From Prorocentrum cordatum (taxonomy: Eukaryota; Sar; Dinophyceae; Prorocentrales; Prorocentraceae), in assembly GCA_963575745.1 (NCBI GenBank), contig CAUYUJ010021649.1, forward strand, positions 491,382 to 541,381: a stretch of 50,000 nt of DNA. The letters run 5' to 3'. A program made the position numbers and the translations under genes. The notes beneath the pieces were generated by a model. That model ran no database searches. It was not told the DNA's origin and worked only from the letters and a program-made list of their open reading frames with translations. Shown piece by piece: positions 9,277 to 18,636 of the stretch; the stretch's first letter is position 1, and each line of letters begins with the position of its first letter.

Positions 9277-10011
9277 ATGCTCCCAGAAGAGGACGGCGGG
9301 CTGGGCCAGAGGCGGGCGCAGAGTTTGCTCGACGGCCCGTGCCCAGACGTGCTTTCTCTGCGTGTTGGGCGTGGCCCGGACGGAGGACCACAGTGCTGGA
9401 ATGGGTGCGGGAGGAGCTGCGCTCGCCTCGACCAGGGCTGGGGCTGGTGCTGCTGTCGGACGTGCCGTAATACGGATGGCGAAGCCCATGGGCCCTACTG
9501 TCAGGCCCAGTATGAGGACCTCCAGAAGATGCAGAGAGAGGCAGGCTACCGCCCACCGGCCTGCGAGGAGGCGAGTGGCAGCGGCGGTCCTGGAGCCCAG
9601 GCAGCAGGCGATGAGGCACCGAGGCGCCCCTCTCCCAGGGGAGAGGCGAGCGGCAGTGGCGGTCCCGGAGCCCATGCAGCAGGAGAGGAGGCACCGAGGC
9701 GTCCCCCGCCTAAGGCGGCTCCGGGTGGCCGCTTGCCCCCCATCTGGGAGGAGCAGCAGCGCGCGGTGGCGAAAGCACCCCCGAGCGCAGCGCAGGTGGG
9801 CTCGCGACCTGAGGAGGCGGGCAGCAGCGGAGGGCCTGGAGCCCAGACAGCAGGCGAGGAGGCGCAGGCCACACCGCCACCGATTGAGCCGCGGCCAGAT
9901 TGGGTGCTGCCAGCGCCCAAGGAGACTGTGAGCGGGAGACTGCCGCCACGCTCCCCCCCCTCGCGGCAGGTCGCCGCCACCGGTGACGCAGAGGAGAACC
10001 TGGGGGGGTGA
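9277..10011 (+). CDS. Cys-rich domain with Gly/Pro-rich tandem repeats
   Basis: Open frame of 244 codons in frame 1. Its core at about 9391-9505 is a Cys/His cluster: CWNGCGRSC, then WCCCRTCRN, then HGPYC, as expected for a metal-binding finger. Downstream, a unit EASGSGGPGAQAAGDEAPRR repeats about three times with variation (from about 9565, 9640 and 9810). It ends at TGA 10009-10011 just after a run of seven G (about 10002-10008). A one-base change there leads straight into the next Cys-rich piece in frame 2. Probably a spacer or nucleic-acid-binding part of the element between RNase H and recombinase. No named family recognised. Confidence 0.45.
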   Translation: MLPEEDGGLGQRRAQSLLDGPCPDVLSLRVGRGPDGGPQCWNGCGRSCARLDQGWGWCCCRTCRNTDGEAHGPYCQAQYEDLQKMQREAGYRPPACEEASGSGGPGAQAAGDEAPRRPSPRGEASGSGGPGAHAAGEEAPRRPPPKAAPGGRLPPIWEEQQRAVAKAPPSAAQVGSRPEEAGSSGGPGAQTAGEEAQATPPPIEPRPDWVLPAPKETVSGRLPPRSPPSRQVAATGDAEENLGG

Positions 10012-10440
10012 CGCGGCGCCACCCGCGCCCTTCCCAGGAGGCGACCCTAGCGCTAGACACGAGTGGTGTGAGTACTGCGGCGTGCAAGGCGAGGGTCGAG
10101 ATGTGGGTTGCCCGATGTGTCATAGGGTTTACCCCATCTCTATTGCACGGGATCGGGCTCTGGCGGCGCAGAGAGCAGCTGAGGCAGAGAGGGTGGCTAT
10201 GGCAGCGGCTCGAGCGGCGCCGCTGCCGCGCAGGTCGTTGCCCAGCGATGCCCAGCTTGGCGATCCGATCCCCCCGAGCGGGCCGGACAGGCACGCCGGA
10301 GCTGTCTCCGACGACGAGAGGTGGGGAGGCTGGACCCCACAGGGCCGAGAGCACTACCCCGGGCGGCGCAAGTGTGGCAGGAGCGGTGGGAGCGGGGCCC
10401 GCCCAGGTTCCAGCCCAGGAAGGGAGGCCGGTCAGGGATC
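10008..10440 (+). pseudogene. zinc-ribbon segment in a third frame
   Basis: Frame 2 (open 9983-10720) carries HEWCEYCGVQGEG then GCPMCHRVY at about 10053-10130, a CxxC...CxxC zinc-ribbon arrangement. Frame 0 over the same bases has an Arg-rich, meaningless translation. So the coding frame probably runs frame 1 to about 10005, frame 2 to roughly 10330-10440, then frame 0. Each change needs one base. The bounds of this piece are approximate. Confidence 0.4.
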
Positions 10441-13241
10441 TGGCCCCGTGCCTCAACCCGGGGTGCCCCTACCTGGAGCACAGCGCCCCTGGGGGGCTAT
10501 GGAAGCCGGGCTGCTGCTGCGACAAGTGCGGGGGCCGCCACCACGAGCAGGACTGGGCCGCAGGAGGCGTCACGCACTACAAGTACTGCGAGAAGGCTCC
10601 TCGCGGCCGCGAGGGAGAGGAGCAACCAGGAGAAGGAGGTGGAGGAGGCGGCGGAGGCCGCAAGAAGAAGAAAAAGAAGAGACCCGCGCTGGACGACGCG
10701 GTGGTGGAGGGTCGGGCTAGGGTGTTGGCGGCGCTCCACGATGATGTCGAGGAGGAGGAGCCGTCACCCGGGTGCCCACCTCCCTCGCCGCGTGAGCTGA
10801 GGACGAGGAAGAGGGACGCGGAGGCGGAGGCCCGCAAGGACGAGCCGCGTATCAAGCTCGTTGCGAGGATGCTGCCAGCTAAGGTGAAGGAGGAAGTGAA
10901 GTCTGAGGATGGGGGCTCTAAGACGGCTGCAGCTTCGTCGTCAAGGCAGGAGACGAGCGGCGGGGGTGGCCGAGGGGTCGACCCCGAAGCTGCAGGCCGC
11001 AGGTACAAGGAGCTGGCGGAGCGCGTGGAGGGCAGGCGCACCATCGGGAAGAGCGCGGCGAACCAGGAGCACCGCCGCCTTTTGGGTCATGCGGCGCACG
11101 GCCTAGCACGGGCTCAGGAGTTGCGCCCGCAGGTGCTTGAGGAGAGACACGGCGGGACAGCCACGCCCGAGGGTCAGGGGCGGTCTAGGTCGTCGGAGGA
11201 AAGGAGACGCCCAGCGAGCCCGGCAAGAAGGGCTAGCTCAGCCCCCCCCCGGCCTACGCGGAGCTTTGGCGTGCCGCGTGCCCGTGTCAGGGAGCCCTTG
11301 CCTATGCCGTCACCCAGGGAGAGGGCAGTCTCACGCAGCCCGCCCAGGCGCAGTGCCACCCCAGAGGACGAGGGAGGCGAGGGTGATGCTGCGAGCTCTG
11401 TCGACACGGAGCTGCAGGCGGAGTCGGGGGAGGCCGACGCGGGCGCGGGCATCGAGGCCAGGATGGCGGCGCTGAGGGCCCAGGCCATTCAGATCAAGCG
11501 CGATGAGGACGACGCGGCGGAGATGGCCAGGAGGAACGAGGCGTGGCAGAGGCCAGGGGCGCCACGGGAGGGCCTCAGCCGGGGGCCGCCTAGGTCTGAG
11601 CGTTCTCCATCGCCGGGGCCATCGGCGCCGAGCTCCCCGCCGCTCCACGCATCGCGGCAGGCCGAGGCGGAGGAGCGCCCGGCCTACGCGCCGCTGCCCG
11701 GCGAGGACGTAGAGATCAGACCGCGTGCGGTGGCGCGCTACCTGGCGGACAGGCGGAGCTCTGGCAGTGCAGGCCCGGGCGAGAGGGGCGTTCGCACCCA
11801 TCTCGAGGCCATGGCACGGGATGCCATGCATGGCTCAGGCCGCCGTCGCGATCGGGGTGGGGAGCGCAGGCGCGATAGCGGTGGAGGAGGCGACCGCAGG
11901 AGCGGGAGCTTCGAGCAGGCGCAAGCTGAAGAGGAGCTCGAGGCGCTGGTGAGGAGGTGGAGCTACCCCGAGCAGAGAGGTGGGTGGCTCGACTGGGCCC
12001 TGGCAACCATGGGTGCAGGCGAGGAGCATGACCGCAGATCGGGGGCCACCTCGCATAAGGGCAAGAAAGGCAGCAATAAGGTCCGCGGCACGTGCGAGAA
12101 CAAGCCGCCCAACCTCCTTGGACCAGAAGCAGTCCGAGCGAGTGCCCGCCCGGACGACCTCACTCTGACGGACCTCAAGACGCGCGAGGACTGGGAGAAG
12201 GCCAAGCTTGAGCTCATTCTCGACAAGCTGGCTAGCTCCACGATCAAGTCGTACAGCATTGGCTGGAGGTGGTGGACTCTCTTCTGCCGCACGAGGGGAA
12301 TCAGTCCGCTTCGCGAGATCACGCCAGAGAGCAGGAGGAATGAGGAGGAGCTGCTGCTGGAGTTCGTCATCCACTTGGCGCGCCGAGGCTGCAAGAAGGC
12401 GGCCACCATCAAGCAGTACATGAGCTCGGTCCGAGCCCAGCACCTCGCGCTCGGCATGGGCGACATCACGGAAGGCGCTGGTAGGCTCTGGATGGCGATC
12501 GACGGGCTCAGAAGAAGGGATGGCGGCACCAAGCGCAAGAAGCCAGTCACTCCCCGCATGGTGAGGTGGATCAGGCGGAAGCTGCAGCCAGAGAGGTCGA
12601 GAGAGGGCGCAGCTCTGTGGGCCGCGGTGGCTACGGGCTACTTCTTCCTTCTGAGAGCCAGCGAGTACGTCTCGAACGATCAGAACGGCTACATGGGCAA
12701 CAAAGGCCTTCGGGGAGCTGGCGTCACCCCGAAGGCGAGCGGCGAGCCGACCCGCGCGTGGGGCGAGGCGAACGAGGTCGTCATCAAGATCCGGGCCAGC
12801 AAGACCGATCAGTACAACAGGGGCGAGTGGCGCAACCACTTTCGTATCGTGGTCACGGAGGATGCAGATCGAGCTGAGCACATTTGCGTGGTGGAGGCGC
12901 TCGAGATCTATGCTGGTTGGGCCAAGGAGAGGTTCTCGGGCGCGCAGATGTACGACCCCCTGTTTGCTTTCGACGACATGCGCTTGGTGACGCGCGCTGA
13001 CGTCCAGCGTGTGGTGATGCAGTCGGCGGTGGCGGAGGGCATGGACCCGAACGACCTGGGGTCGCGCAGCCTGAGGATCGGAGGAGCGTCGGCATTGTAC
13101 GCGGCATTCAAGGACACCGCTCTGGTGCAACGCTGGGGCAGGTGGAACAGCGACGCCTTCCAGGGGTACCTGTGGGAGGCGCGCGGCATGACAGAGGGGG
13201 TTGCCAGCAGTATGGCGGCCACCGACATCACGATGGTCTGA
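10008..13241 (+). CDS. tyrosine recombinase polyprotein
   Basis: 1077-codon ORF; the first 110-145 codons are probably not used because frame 2 holds the real zinc ribbon there. From about 10440: Cys-rich segment (CLNPGCPYLEH, CCCDKCGGRHH), a Lys/Glu-rich charged region, and a long Ser/Arg/Pro-rich spacer. Residues about 725-1077 are a tyrosine recombinase with a SAM-like N-terminal domain (STIKSYSIGWRWWTLFC) and catalytic domain: Arg883 in LLRASEY, Lys932 in RASKTDQYNRG, Arg1023 in SRSLRIGGASAL, Trp1046 in GRWNSDAF, nucleophile Tyr1054 in FQGYLW. The His of the usual HxxR is replaced (R1020-S-L-R1023). Such recombinases integrate circular DIRS DNA without target duplication. The gene ends the coding part of the element. 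Confidence 0.75.
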   Translation: MTRRHPRPSQEATLALDTSGVSTAACKARVEMWVARCVIGFTPSLLHGIGLWRRREQLRQRGWLWQRLERRRCRAGRCPAMPSLAIRSPRAGRTGTPELSPTTRGGEAGPHRAESTTPGGASVAGAVGAGPAQVPAQEGRPVRDLAPCLNPGCPYLEHSAPGGLWKPGCCCDKCGGRHHEQDWAAGGVTHYKYCEKAPRGREGEEQPGEGGGGGGGGRKKKKKKRPALDDAVVEGRARVLAALHDDVEEEEPSPGCPPPSPRELRTRKRDAEAEARKDEPRIKLVARMLPAKVKEEVKSEDGGSKTAAASSSRQETSGGGGRGVDPEAAGRRYKELAERVEGRRTIGKSAANQEHRRLLGHAAHGLARAQELRPQVLEERHGGTATPEGQGRSRSSEERRRPASPARRASSAPPRPTRSFGVPRARVREPLPMPSPRERAVSRSPPRRSATPEDEGGEGDAASSVDTELQAESGEADAGAGIEARMAALRAQAIQIKRDEDDAAEMARRNEAWQRPGAPREGLSRGPPRSERSPSPGPSAPSSPPLHASRQAEAEERPAYAPLPGEDVEIRPRAVARYLADRRSSGSAGPGERGVRTHLEAMARDAMHGSGRRRDRGGERRRDSGGGGDRRSGSFEQAQAEEELEALVRRWSYPEQRGGWLDWALATMGAGEEHDRRSGATSHKGKKGSNKVRGTCENKPPNLLGPEAVRASARPDDLTLTDLKTREDWEKAKLELILDKLASSTIKSYSIGWRWWTLFCRTRGISPLREITPESRRNEEELLLEFVIHLARRGCKKAATIKQYMSSVRAQHLALGMGDITEGAGRLWMAIDGLRRRDGGTKRKKPVTPRMVRWIRRKLQPERSREGAALWAAVATGYFFLLRASEYVSNDQNGYMGNKGLRGAGVTPKASGEPTRAWGEANEVVIKIRASKTDQYNRGEWRNHFRIVVTEDADRAEHICVVEALEIYAGWAKERFSGAQMYDPLFAFDDMRLVTRADVQRVVMQSAVAEGMDPNDLGSRSLRIGGASALYAAFKDTALVQRWGRWNSDAFQGYLWEARGMTEGVASSMAATDITMV

Positions 13242-13500
13242 GGAGTTGTGCAGTCGCGTTGGCTGGAGGCTCAGGGCGCGTGGGCAGCAGGGCCGATCAG
13301 GCCAGTACTGAGAGCGCAGGGGAGCTTCGAGGCTGGCAATGCGGCGCTAAGCATAGCTAGGAGTGCTGGGCTGTGCGGGGCCAGGTCCCCCCGCCAGTGC
13401 GTGCGGGGGCCCTCGAGGTGGGCCCCGCGGCGCGCTAAGAGAAGACCTGGTGCAGGACGCACTTGAGGGGGCGGCGCTGCGCCGCTAGGAGAGCACGAGG
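13242..13500. other. GC-rich sequence after the recombinase, no gene seen
   Basis: No coding signal. Contains GC-rich short palindromic stretches around 13375-13440 and 13460-13490 (ggcggcgctgcgccgc). It may belong to the element's 3' non-coding end. Confidence 0.4.
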
Positions 13501-13704
13501 GGGGTCCAGCGGCGGCGGGGCCGCCGCCGCAGAGCTCGTGCCTGCGGGATGGACCGCAGGCGCCCTGATGCCAAAAAGTGGGGTTCGAGGCAGCTTGAGG
13601 AGGGAGAGGAGGTTCGCGGAGGCGGCCTGAGGGCTCAGGGCCATCAGGCCCAGGCGAGCCCGACCCGCCCGGGGGCCCAGAGGCGGAGAGTACAGGAGGA
13701 AACG
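13501..13704 (+). repeat. 204-bp direct repeat, copy 1
   Basis: Matches 13935-14138 base for base except for a handful of substitutions, at a constant offset of 434 bases. Both start at ggggtccagcggcggc and end at acaggaggaaacg. They lie just beyond the recombinase stop, where DIRS-type elements keep their split or inverted repeats. Confidence 0.85.
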
Positions 13705-13934
13705 CTATCGTTCGTGAGAACAGTGGGTTTCCTCCCGCCTCGTAGCCTCTCCTCTGCTTGTCCTCTCCCGCTGCCGTGTCTGTCAAGGCTCTGAGGAGCC
13801 ACTTGCATTCTGGGGTCCCACCCACCCACGCCGAAGAGGTGGGGCCCCAGCCGAGTCTGCTCGGCGGGCCCCCACAGGGGGGCTCGCACGCGCTTGTCGC
13901 ATCGCGGTCGGCGCTCCCGCGAGGTTCCTCGCGG

Positions 13935-14138
13935 GGGGTCCAGCGGCGGCGGGGCCGCCGCCGCAGAGCTCGTGCCTGCGGGATGGACCGCAGGCGCCCT
14001 GATGCCAAAACGTGGGGTTCGAGGCAGCTTGAGGAGGGGGAGGAGGTTTGCGGAGGCGGCCTGAGGGCTCAGGGCCATCAGGCCCAGGCGAGCCCGATCC
14101 GCCCGGCGGCCCAGAGGCGGAGAGTACAGGAGGAAACG
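13935..14138 (+). repeat. 204-bp direct repeat, copy 2
   Basis: Second copy of 13501-13704. The spacer between them (13705-13934) is different, non-coding sequence. The repeat's final GAGGAAACGGAGG runs directly into the GGA array, which may have expanded from the repeat end. Confidence 0.85.
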
Positions 14139-14400
14139 GAGGAGGAGGAGGAGGAGGAGGAGGAGGAGGAGGAGGAGGAGGAGGAGGAGGAGGAGGAGGA
14201 GGAGGAGGAGGAGGAGGAGGAGGAGGAGGAGGAGGAGGAGGAGGAGGAGGAGGAGGAGGAGGAGGACGAGGAGGGAGAGGAGGAGGAGGAGAGGAGGAGG
14301 AGGAGGAGGAGGAGGAGGAGGAGGAGGAGGAGGAGGAGGAGGAGGGAGGAGGAGGAGGAGGAGGAGGAGGAGGAGGAGGAGGAGGAGGAGGAGGGGGGGG
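14139..14400 (+). repeat. GGA trinucleotide array
   Basis: About 260 bases of almost pure GGA/GAG repeats with few interruptions (gacgagggagag near 14263). It creates spurious poly-Glu, poly-Gly and, on the other strand, poly-Pro, poly-Ser and poly-Leu reading frames. Confidence 0.95.
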
Positions 14401-15276
14401 CAGAGCGTTCTCCCAGAGGGCTTGGAGATGGCCCCAGCGACTCCCAGGTTGCCTCCAGGTCGCCCCAAGGCGTTTTGAAGAGGGCCTAAGGGATTCCCAA
14501 GACGGCCTCACGACCTCCCCAGGCAGCTTCCAGGACTTCCCAAGACACTTTGGGGTTCCACTTTTCGTTCTTCCTGTCTTGTTGAAGGCGGTTGCTCGGA
14601 CTTGGTCCCCGATTTGGTGCACTCCCCAGCACCGCCCCCTCGCGCGAAACATGTGAGCAACATGTTGCCACGCTACCACAATGTGGTTGATGAGCTGATG
14701 AGCCAAACATCATTTTCATGAGTGAAGCGCCATCAGGCTCTCTCGCCAGACCCTTTCGCGCGCTTTCCGTACCCATTCTGGCCCAGGTGGGCCGGCAAGT
14801 CATCTGGCCTCCTCCATCCTCCTTCTCCTCCAGCCTCGCTCCCTTGTCCCTCCTCCCGCCCACTTCCTCTTAGCTCTTCCCTCTTGGCTTCTGTCTCCTG
14901 CCTACTGTTGATGCTGCAGTACCTCCTCCTCTTCTTTCTACTCGTCCTCCTCGTCGTCGTCGTCCTCCTCCATCCGCCTTCCGCCTTCCCCCTCCTGCCT
15001 CCTCTCTCCTCTGCCCTCCTGCGCCGCTTTTTTGATTCTGTTTCTTTTCTCTTCGATTTGGTGTTTCGCCTCCCGCCATTGGCCTGGTTGCTGGTTTTCG
15101 CTGCCGTGGCTTTCTTGGCGTCCTTGTACTGCTCAGCTGGGACCTGGCCCATCTGCCGCCCGCGCGGAGTGCCCTCGCCCGTCCGTCAACTCCTTCCCTC
15201 CATCGCTCGGGCCCCAGCGGGATGCTGACGAAACAAGCTTTGCCTCCCTTCTCCCTCCTCCTCCCTCCTCCCCTGG
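14401..15276. other. non-coding region, pyrimidine-rich
   Basis: No gene seen. It starts with cccag/cccaag-rich sequence (14401-14540), then unremarkable DNA. From about 14810 the + strand is strongly C/T-rich with CCT and CGT stretches (14930-15020). Confidence 0.6.
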
Positions 15277-15367
15277 GGGAGGAGGATGAGGATGAGGATG
15301 AGGATGAGGATGAGGATGATGATGAGGAGGAGGAGGAGGAGGCGGAGGAGGAGGAGGAGGAGGAGGC
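15277..15367 (+). repeat. GAGGAT/GAG array
   Basis: Begins as gaggat hexamers and passes into pure GAG triplets with one gcg interruption. Confidence 0.9.
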
Positions 15368-15660
15368 CCTCGGGCGATTTCGGCACGGAGGAGGAGGAGG
15401 AGGAGGAGGAGGAGGAGGAGGAGGAGGAGGAGAAGGAAGCCCTCGGGCGATTTCAGCAAACCCCTCAAGAGGATCGTGGCCCCACAGGGGCCTCCACCGA
15501 AGGCCCCAGTGGCAGGGTTCGCATGGCGGCCTTGGGCGATTTCGGCACACCCCTCACACGCTTCGTGGCTCCCTCTGGACGAAGGCACCAATGGCAGTGC
15601 CCGCATGCGTCCCCCGCTTATTTCGGCACACCCCAGGCATGTCTCGGGGCTCCCATCCGC
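15367..15660 (+). repeat. degenerate tandem repeat of about 80-90 bp
   Basis: The phrase ccctcgggcgatttcggcac occurs at 15367 and, with changes, at 15439, 15532 and about 15610, each followed by similar ccc-rich sequence (aaacccctcaagaggatcgt; acacccctcacacgcttcgt). A GGA array (15387-15436) sits inside the first unit, so it seems to have expanded within an existing tandem. Confidence 0.65.
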
Positions 15661-16556
15661 GTTACCCCGTGCTCCATCCCTCTCGCGGCGCGCTGCTTAT
15701 GATGAGAGGGGCATATCCTGGGATACTCGCAGCTGCATCTGGTTGGGTCCTTCGCCAGGCTGATTTTGCCTTCTCGGTTGCATCACTCGGGAGGCATCGT
15801 GTCCATCTTGGGACCATCTTGGTGGCCATGCCGGAGGCCAGCTGGGCCCAACTTGGGCCATCTTGCACCACCTCTGGGGGCCACATTGGGGCTATCTGGG
15901 GCCATCATGGATCCATCTGGGGCTTTGTTGGGCCCTCCAGCGGCCCACGACCCCCCCCCACCCCAGTCACGACCTGCCTGGCAGGTGGGCCACCCCCGGC
16001 GCCGCACCTGGCCCTCCTCCGCTCCCGCCTGGCCCTGCTGCGGCCGTCTCCTCCTGGCGGCCACGGGCCGTGGGCAGCTTCTTTGCCTCCTCCATCACAG
16101 CCTGCCCGTCGTCGTCCTCTCGGCGTCACCCAGATATCTCAGAACTCGGCGGCGAGCCCCTGGGGGGAAGCGAGAAGGAGAAGGCCTTCTCAGAGGGCTG
16201 GGAAGTCCCCTGGCCTTATGCGAAGTTTCCTGAGCCTTCCCCGAAGACACCGACAACTTTTCAGAAGGCCAGAGCGCTTCTGAGAAGTCCCGCCGCCTTC
16301 TGAGAAGGCCTTCTCCTTCTTACTTCCCCCACTCGCTCGCCGCCGAAAAACCGTCAAGACGCTGGAGTAAAGACCAATTTGGGAGCCCGGAAGGGGTTCT
16401 GGTTTCCAGGCCGTTCCTCAGATCCTTGTTTGAGGAACCTCTTCGTTGCTGAGATTAGCCATGGCAAGGGGTCCGTGGTTGAGTACGTAGTGTTTACCCT
16501 ATATGTTCTGATCGGGCGTGAACCTCTGAGGGAAGCATGTCTTGCCAGTATCAACT
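15661..16556. other. non-coding region with weak internal repetition
   Basis: No credible gene. The section 15790-15950 repeats short phrases such as ttgggccat and tctggggccat, typical low-grade tandem drift. The open frame 15222-16283 comes only from adjoining arrays and this repetition. Confidence 0.55.
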
Positions 16557-16605
16557 GGCCTTCGGTCCATCCCGCCACCGTGCCTGGGTTGTAGTTCAGT
16601 GGCCT
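16557..16605 (+). repeat. dispersed repeat, copy 1 (matches 45357-45409)
   Basis: ggccttcgg(t/c)cc(a/g)tcccgccaccgtgcct followed by ggttgtag(t/g)tcag(t/a)ggcctc is shared with 45357-45409; the right copy has a 4-base insertion. Confidence 0.7.
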
Positions 16606-16669
16606 CTCGGGGCCTCCTTTGCCCATTTTGGGGCGCCCGTGGCTTTGAAAGAGCTGGGAGCGCCGGAGA

Positions 16670-17015
16670 ACCCCGGGAGGCACGCCAGGAACCCCAGGAA
16701 GTCTGAGAATTTTGGGTCTGGGCTCTTTGATATTCGGCGGAGGCGGCGGAGGCGGCGGAGGCGGCGGAGGCGGAGGCGGCGGAGGCGGCGGAGGAGGCGG
16801 CGGAGGCGGCGGAGGAAGCGACGGAGGAGGCGGAGGAGGCGGAGGAGGAGGCGGATGAGGAGGCCGAGAAGGAGGCGGAAAAGGAGGCGGAGGAGGAGGC
16901 GGAGGAGGAGGCCGAGAAGGAGGCGGAAAAGGAGGCGGAGGAGGCGGAGGAGGAAACAATCCCGAGGACAGGACTGCAAGGGAGTGGAAGGCACTCCAAC
17001 TCGTGCACTTCGGCA
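16670..17015 (-). repeat. dispersed repeat X, left copy, split by a GGC array
   Basis: The reverse complement of 16670-16735 plus 16965-17015 matches 43466-43595 on the + strand: gcacgagttggagtgc, then ctcccttgcagt, then gaagagccc(g/a)ga, then cctggggttcctgg in the same order. In this copy about 220 bases of GGC/GGA array lie between the two halves; the right copy lacks it. A third, weaker relative lies at about 27025-27078. Confidence 0.7.
16736..16956 (+). repeat. GGC/GGA trinucleotide array inside repeat X
   Basis: Mixed ggc, gga, ggcgga units with some gcgacg and gccgag interruptions, including a 52-54-bp longer-period repeat (gccgagaaggaggcggaaaa at 16863 and 16911). It gives spurious poly-Arg and poly-Ser frames. 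Confidence 0.9.
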
Positions 17016-17056
17016 TGATGGCGGATTCTCGTGCGCGGCTATGTTCTTCTAGGCTT

Positions 17057-17193
17057 AAGTCGGGCCTGTCCCTCTACGGGAGGGATGTCCAAAAATAGTC
17101 GCAAGAAAATCTGGGGACGAGTTTGTTTGTATTCTTGAATCGTATTGTCAGTTTTTTGTACAAAATCCTTCTGTAGGGGGACACGCCCGACCT
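17057..17193. repeat. small inverted-repeat (MITE-like) element, left copy
   Basis: 17059-17079 (gtcgggcctgtccctctac...) and 17171-17191 (...gtagggggacacgcccgac) are imperfect inverted repeats, about 18 of 21 positions. The interior is AT-rich and non-coding. A related element with similar ends lies at 43222-43381. Size, terminal inverted repeats and lack of genes fit a non-autonomous DNA element; no clear target-site duplication was seen. Confidence 0.55.
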
Positions 17194-17224
17194 AATTTTA
17201 GACCTCCCAGATGGAGTCCGAGTA

Positions 17225-17543
17225 GAGTCAATGCACACTTTCCGCGCCACCATTATTTTGCCCTGCCTGCTCTCTCTCCTTGCACGCGCTGTCCGTCTGC
17301 TGTAGTGACTGACTTCTACTGCTCCCGCAGCTGTATACTTTGGCTCTAGGGAAACGGGGAAAAGGAGAGAGCCTGCGGCGCGCGCGCGTGCGTCGGCCGG
17401 CGGGCCGGCTTTCTCCCCTCAGTGTCACCTTAGTGTATGCTTGACGGCACTATCCCTTCTTACCCGTGTCATCTGCGGAGCCCATTGACCATGATATATC
17501 ATGAGAACGTCTTGCAGGGATTACGAATATCCAGGCAAAAGAC
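17225..17543 (+). repeat. LTR-like direct repeat, left
   Basis: 319 bp, matching 42766-43072 over its whole length at very roughly 85% by eye (not computed). It starts gagtcaatgcac and ends ccaggcaaaagac. It contains tgtatactttgg (17332-17343; tatatactttgg in the right copy), a possible TATA-like box, and the palindromic GC block cgtgcgtcggccggcgggcc. An extra stretch of about 12 bases (near gaaacggggaaaa) is absent from the right copy. Confidence 0.75.
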
Positions 17544-17717
17544 AGGTTATCAGCCGAAACGACGGCACAGCCGTTCGTTTCGCAGAGCATGGGATCTCAA
17601 GAAGGAGCGCTCGGGCGAACCGAATATCGAAGACCTTCCGAGCGTGACACAAGTATAATCGCTTCAACGAGGCGACAACATCCTTTTAACCTTCCCAGAT
17701 AGAAAGCATCATATACT

Positions 17718-18499
17718 ATGTTCGACTTAACAGAAGGGGATTCATCGGTTGATCCAGTGACAAGATCCAGAGGACAACACTCGAGCGGAAGGTATGGTGC
17801 AGCCAAAATTTCCGCCGAGGGACCCTCTGAGTTGGTGTCGGCACACCCTGGCTTTCAGCCATCGATCGACATAGATCTTGACATGGAAAAGTTGTTGGAT
17901 CATATCCCCATCGAATCATCGGGCGCCGGAAGTCTGGGCGCCGAGCATGCAGTGCAATATACGTTGTATGGACAGAGTGAGGATGTGAGCGATCTACAAT
18001 CTGAAGGGGGCAGTTCCCATTCGATAGAAAAAGCGAGGAATATGCCCAATTCCATGCCTCGCCTGGTCCGTCGCGTCGTCTCGAGCCTCTCCTTGATATG
18101 TGTGTCCCTCTCGCTCCTGACCGTGTAATGATAGAGGCAAGTCAGAAAGCCATCCTTGATTCGGACGATGACTTTAAAGACGGAGAAAGCCCAAATCAAG
18201 GTGAATGCTCATCGGCACAGCCGCTATCGAGCTCCCCCGAAGCAGTGCGCGCAGTGAGAAATACGCGAGAAGTTGCAGGCGTGACCCTCCATCCGCTGAC
18301 GAAGAAACCGAAGGGTGAGGATGATGACTTGACTACCTCGCCCTCATCGCAGGGTTTTTATATACCAGACTTCTCATCGCCCAAAACAAACAGAGATAGA
18401 GTGCCAGAACTTGATGAGTTCGTAATGCAGGACGAAATAGACGACCTGGCAAGGTGCGTGGACGTTGACACCATCAAGAGGGGCGTAAGAACGAGATAA
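17718..18499 (+). pseudogene. acidic N-terminal region of gag polyprotein, frameshifted
   Basis: Frame 0 is open from ATG 17718 to 18128, then frame 2 is open from about 18098 to 18499. Both are rich in Asp, Glu and Ser and read as one acidic, low-complexity protein broken near 18110. No domain recognised. Its place just inside the left LTR suggests the start of the element's Gag. It could instead be a separate small ORF. Confidence 0.4.
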
Positions 18500-18636
18500 C
18501 AACATACGCCTACCCTAAGCAGCGACAGGGGGCGTTCCAGTAAGGCCCCCAGGGCCTTTGATTCAGCGCGAATGTCATCGAACAGAACTACTGGCAGCTT
18601 CTCGATGCGGGAGAGCAGCTGGAAGTTGGGGCCGAT

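Larger units (their letters stand above)
1..14138 (+). mobile_element. DIRS-like tyrosine-recombinase retroelement with methyltransferase-like domain
   Basis: All recognisable genes from 77 to 13241 lie on the + strand and follow a retroelement order: membrane ORF, gag-like ORF with CCCH finger, methyltransferase-like domain, reverse transcriptase plus RNase H, Cys-rich spacer, tyrosine recombinase. RT/RNase H together with a tyrosine recombinase instead of a DDE integrase is the diagnostic combination of the DIRS order, and DIRS elements are known to carry methyltransferase domains. The left end is not seen, because the first ORF frame is open to base 2. The right end is taken as the second 204-bp repeat (ends 14138) but could be nearer 13.3 kb. 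Terminal inverted or split direct repeats could not be demonstrated. One amber stop and several frame changes suggest an inactive copy or sequence errors. Confidence 0.72.

Noticed and set aside
11835-13130. 431-codon - strand frame
   Set aside because: Shadow of the tyrosine recombinase; no domain of its own.
13758-14706. Poly-Glu, poly-Gly, poly-Pro and poly-Leu open frames on both strands
   Set aside because: Produced by the GGA array, which lacks stops in most frames.
15222-16283. 353-codon open frame
   Set aside because: Acidic run from the GAG array joined to low-grade tandem sequence; no domain.
17059-17191. Intrinsic terminator or attenuator
   Set aside because: The inverted arms are 90 bases apart, imperfect, and recur at 43.2 kb as a mobile-like element; no U tract in the right place.
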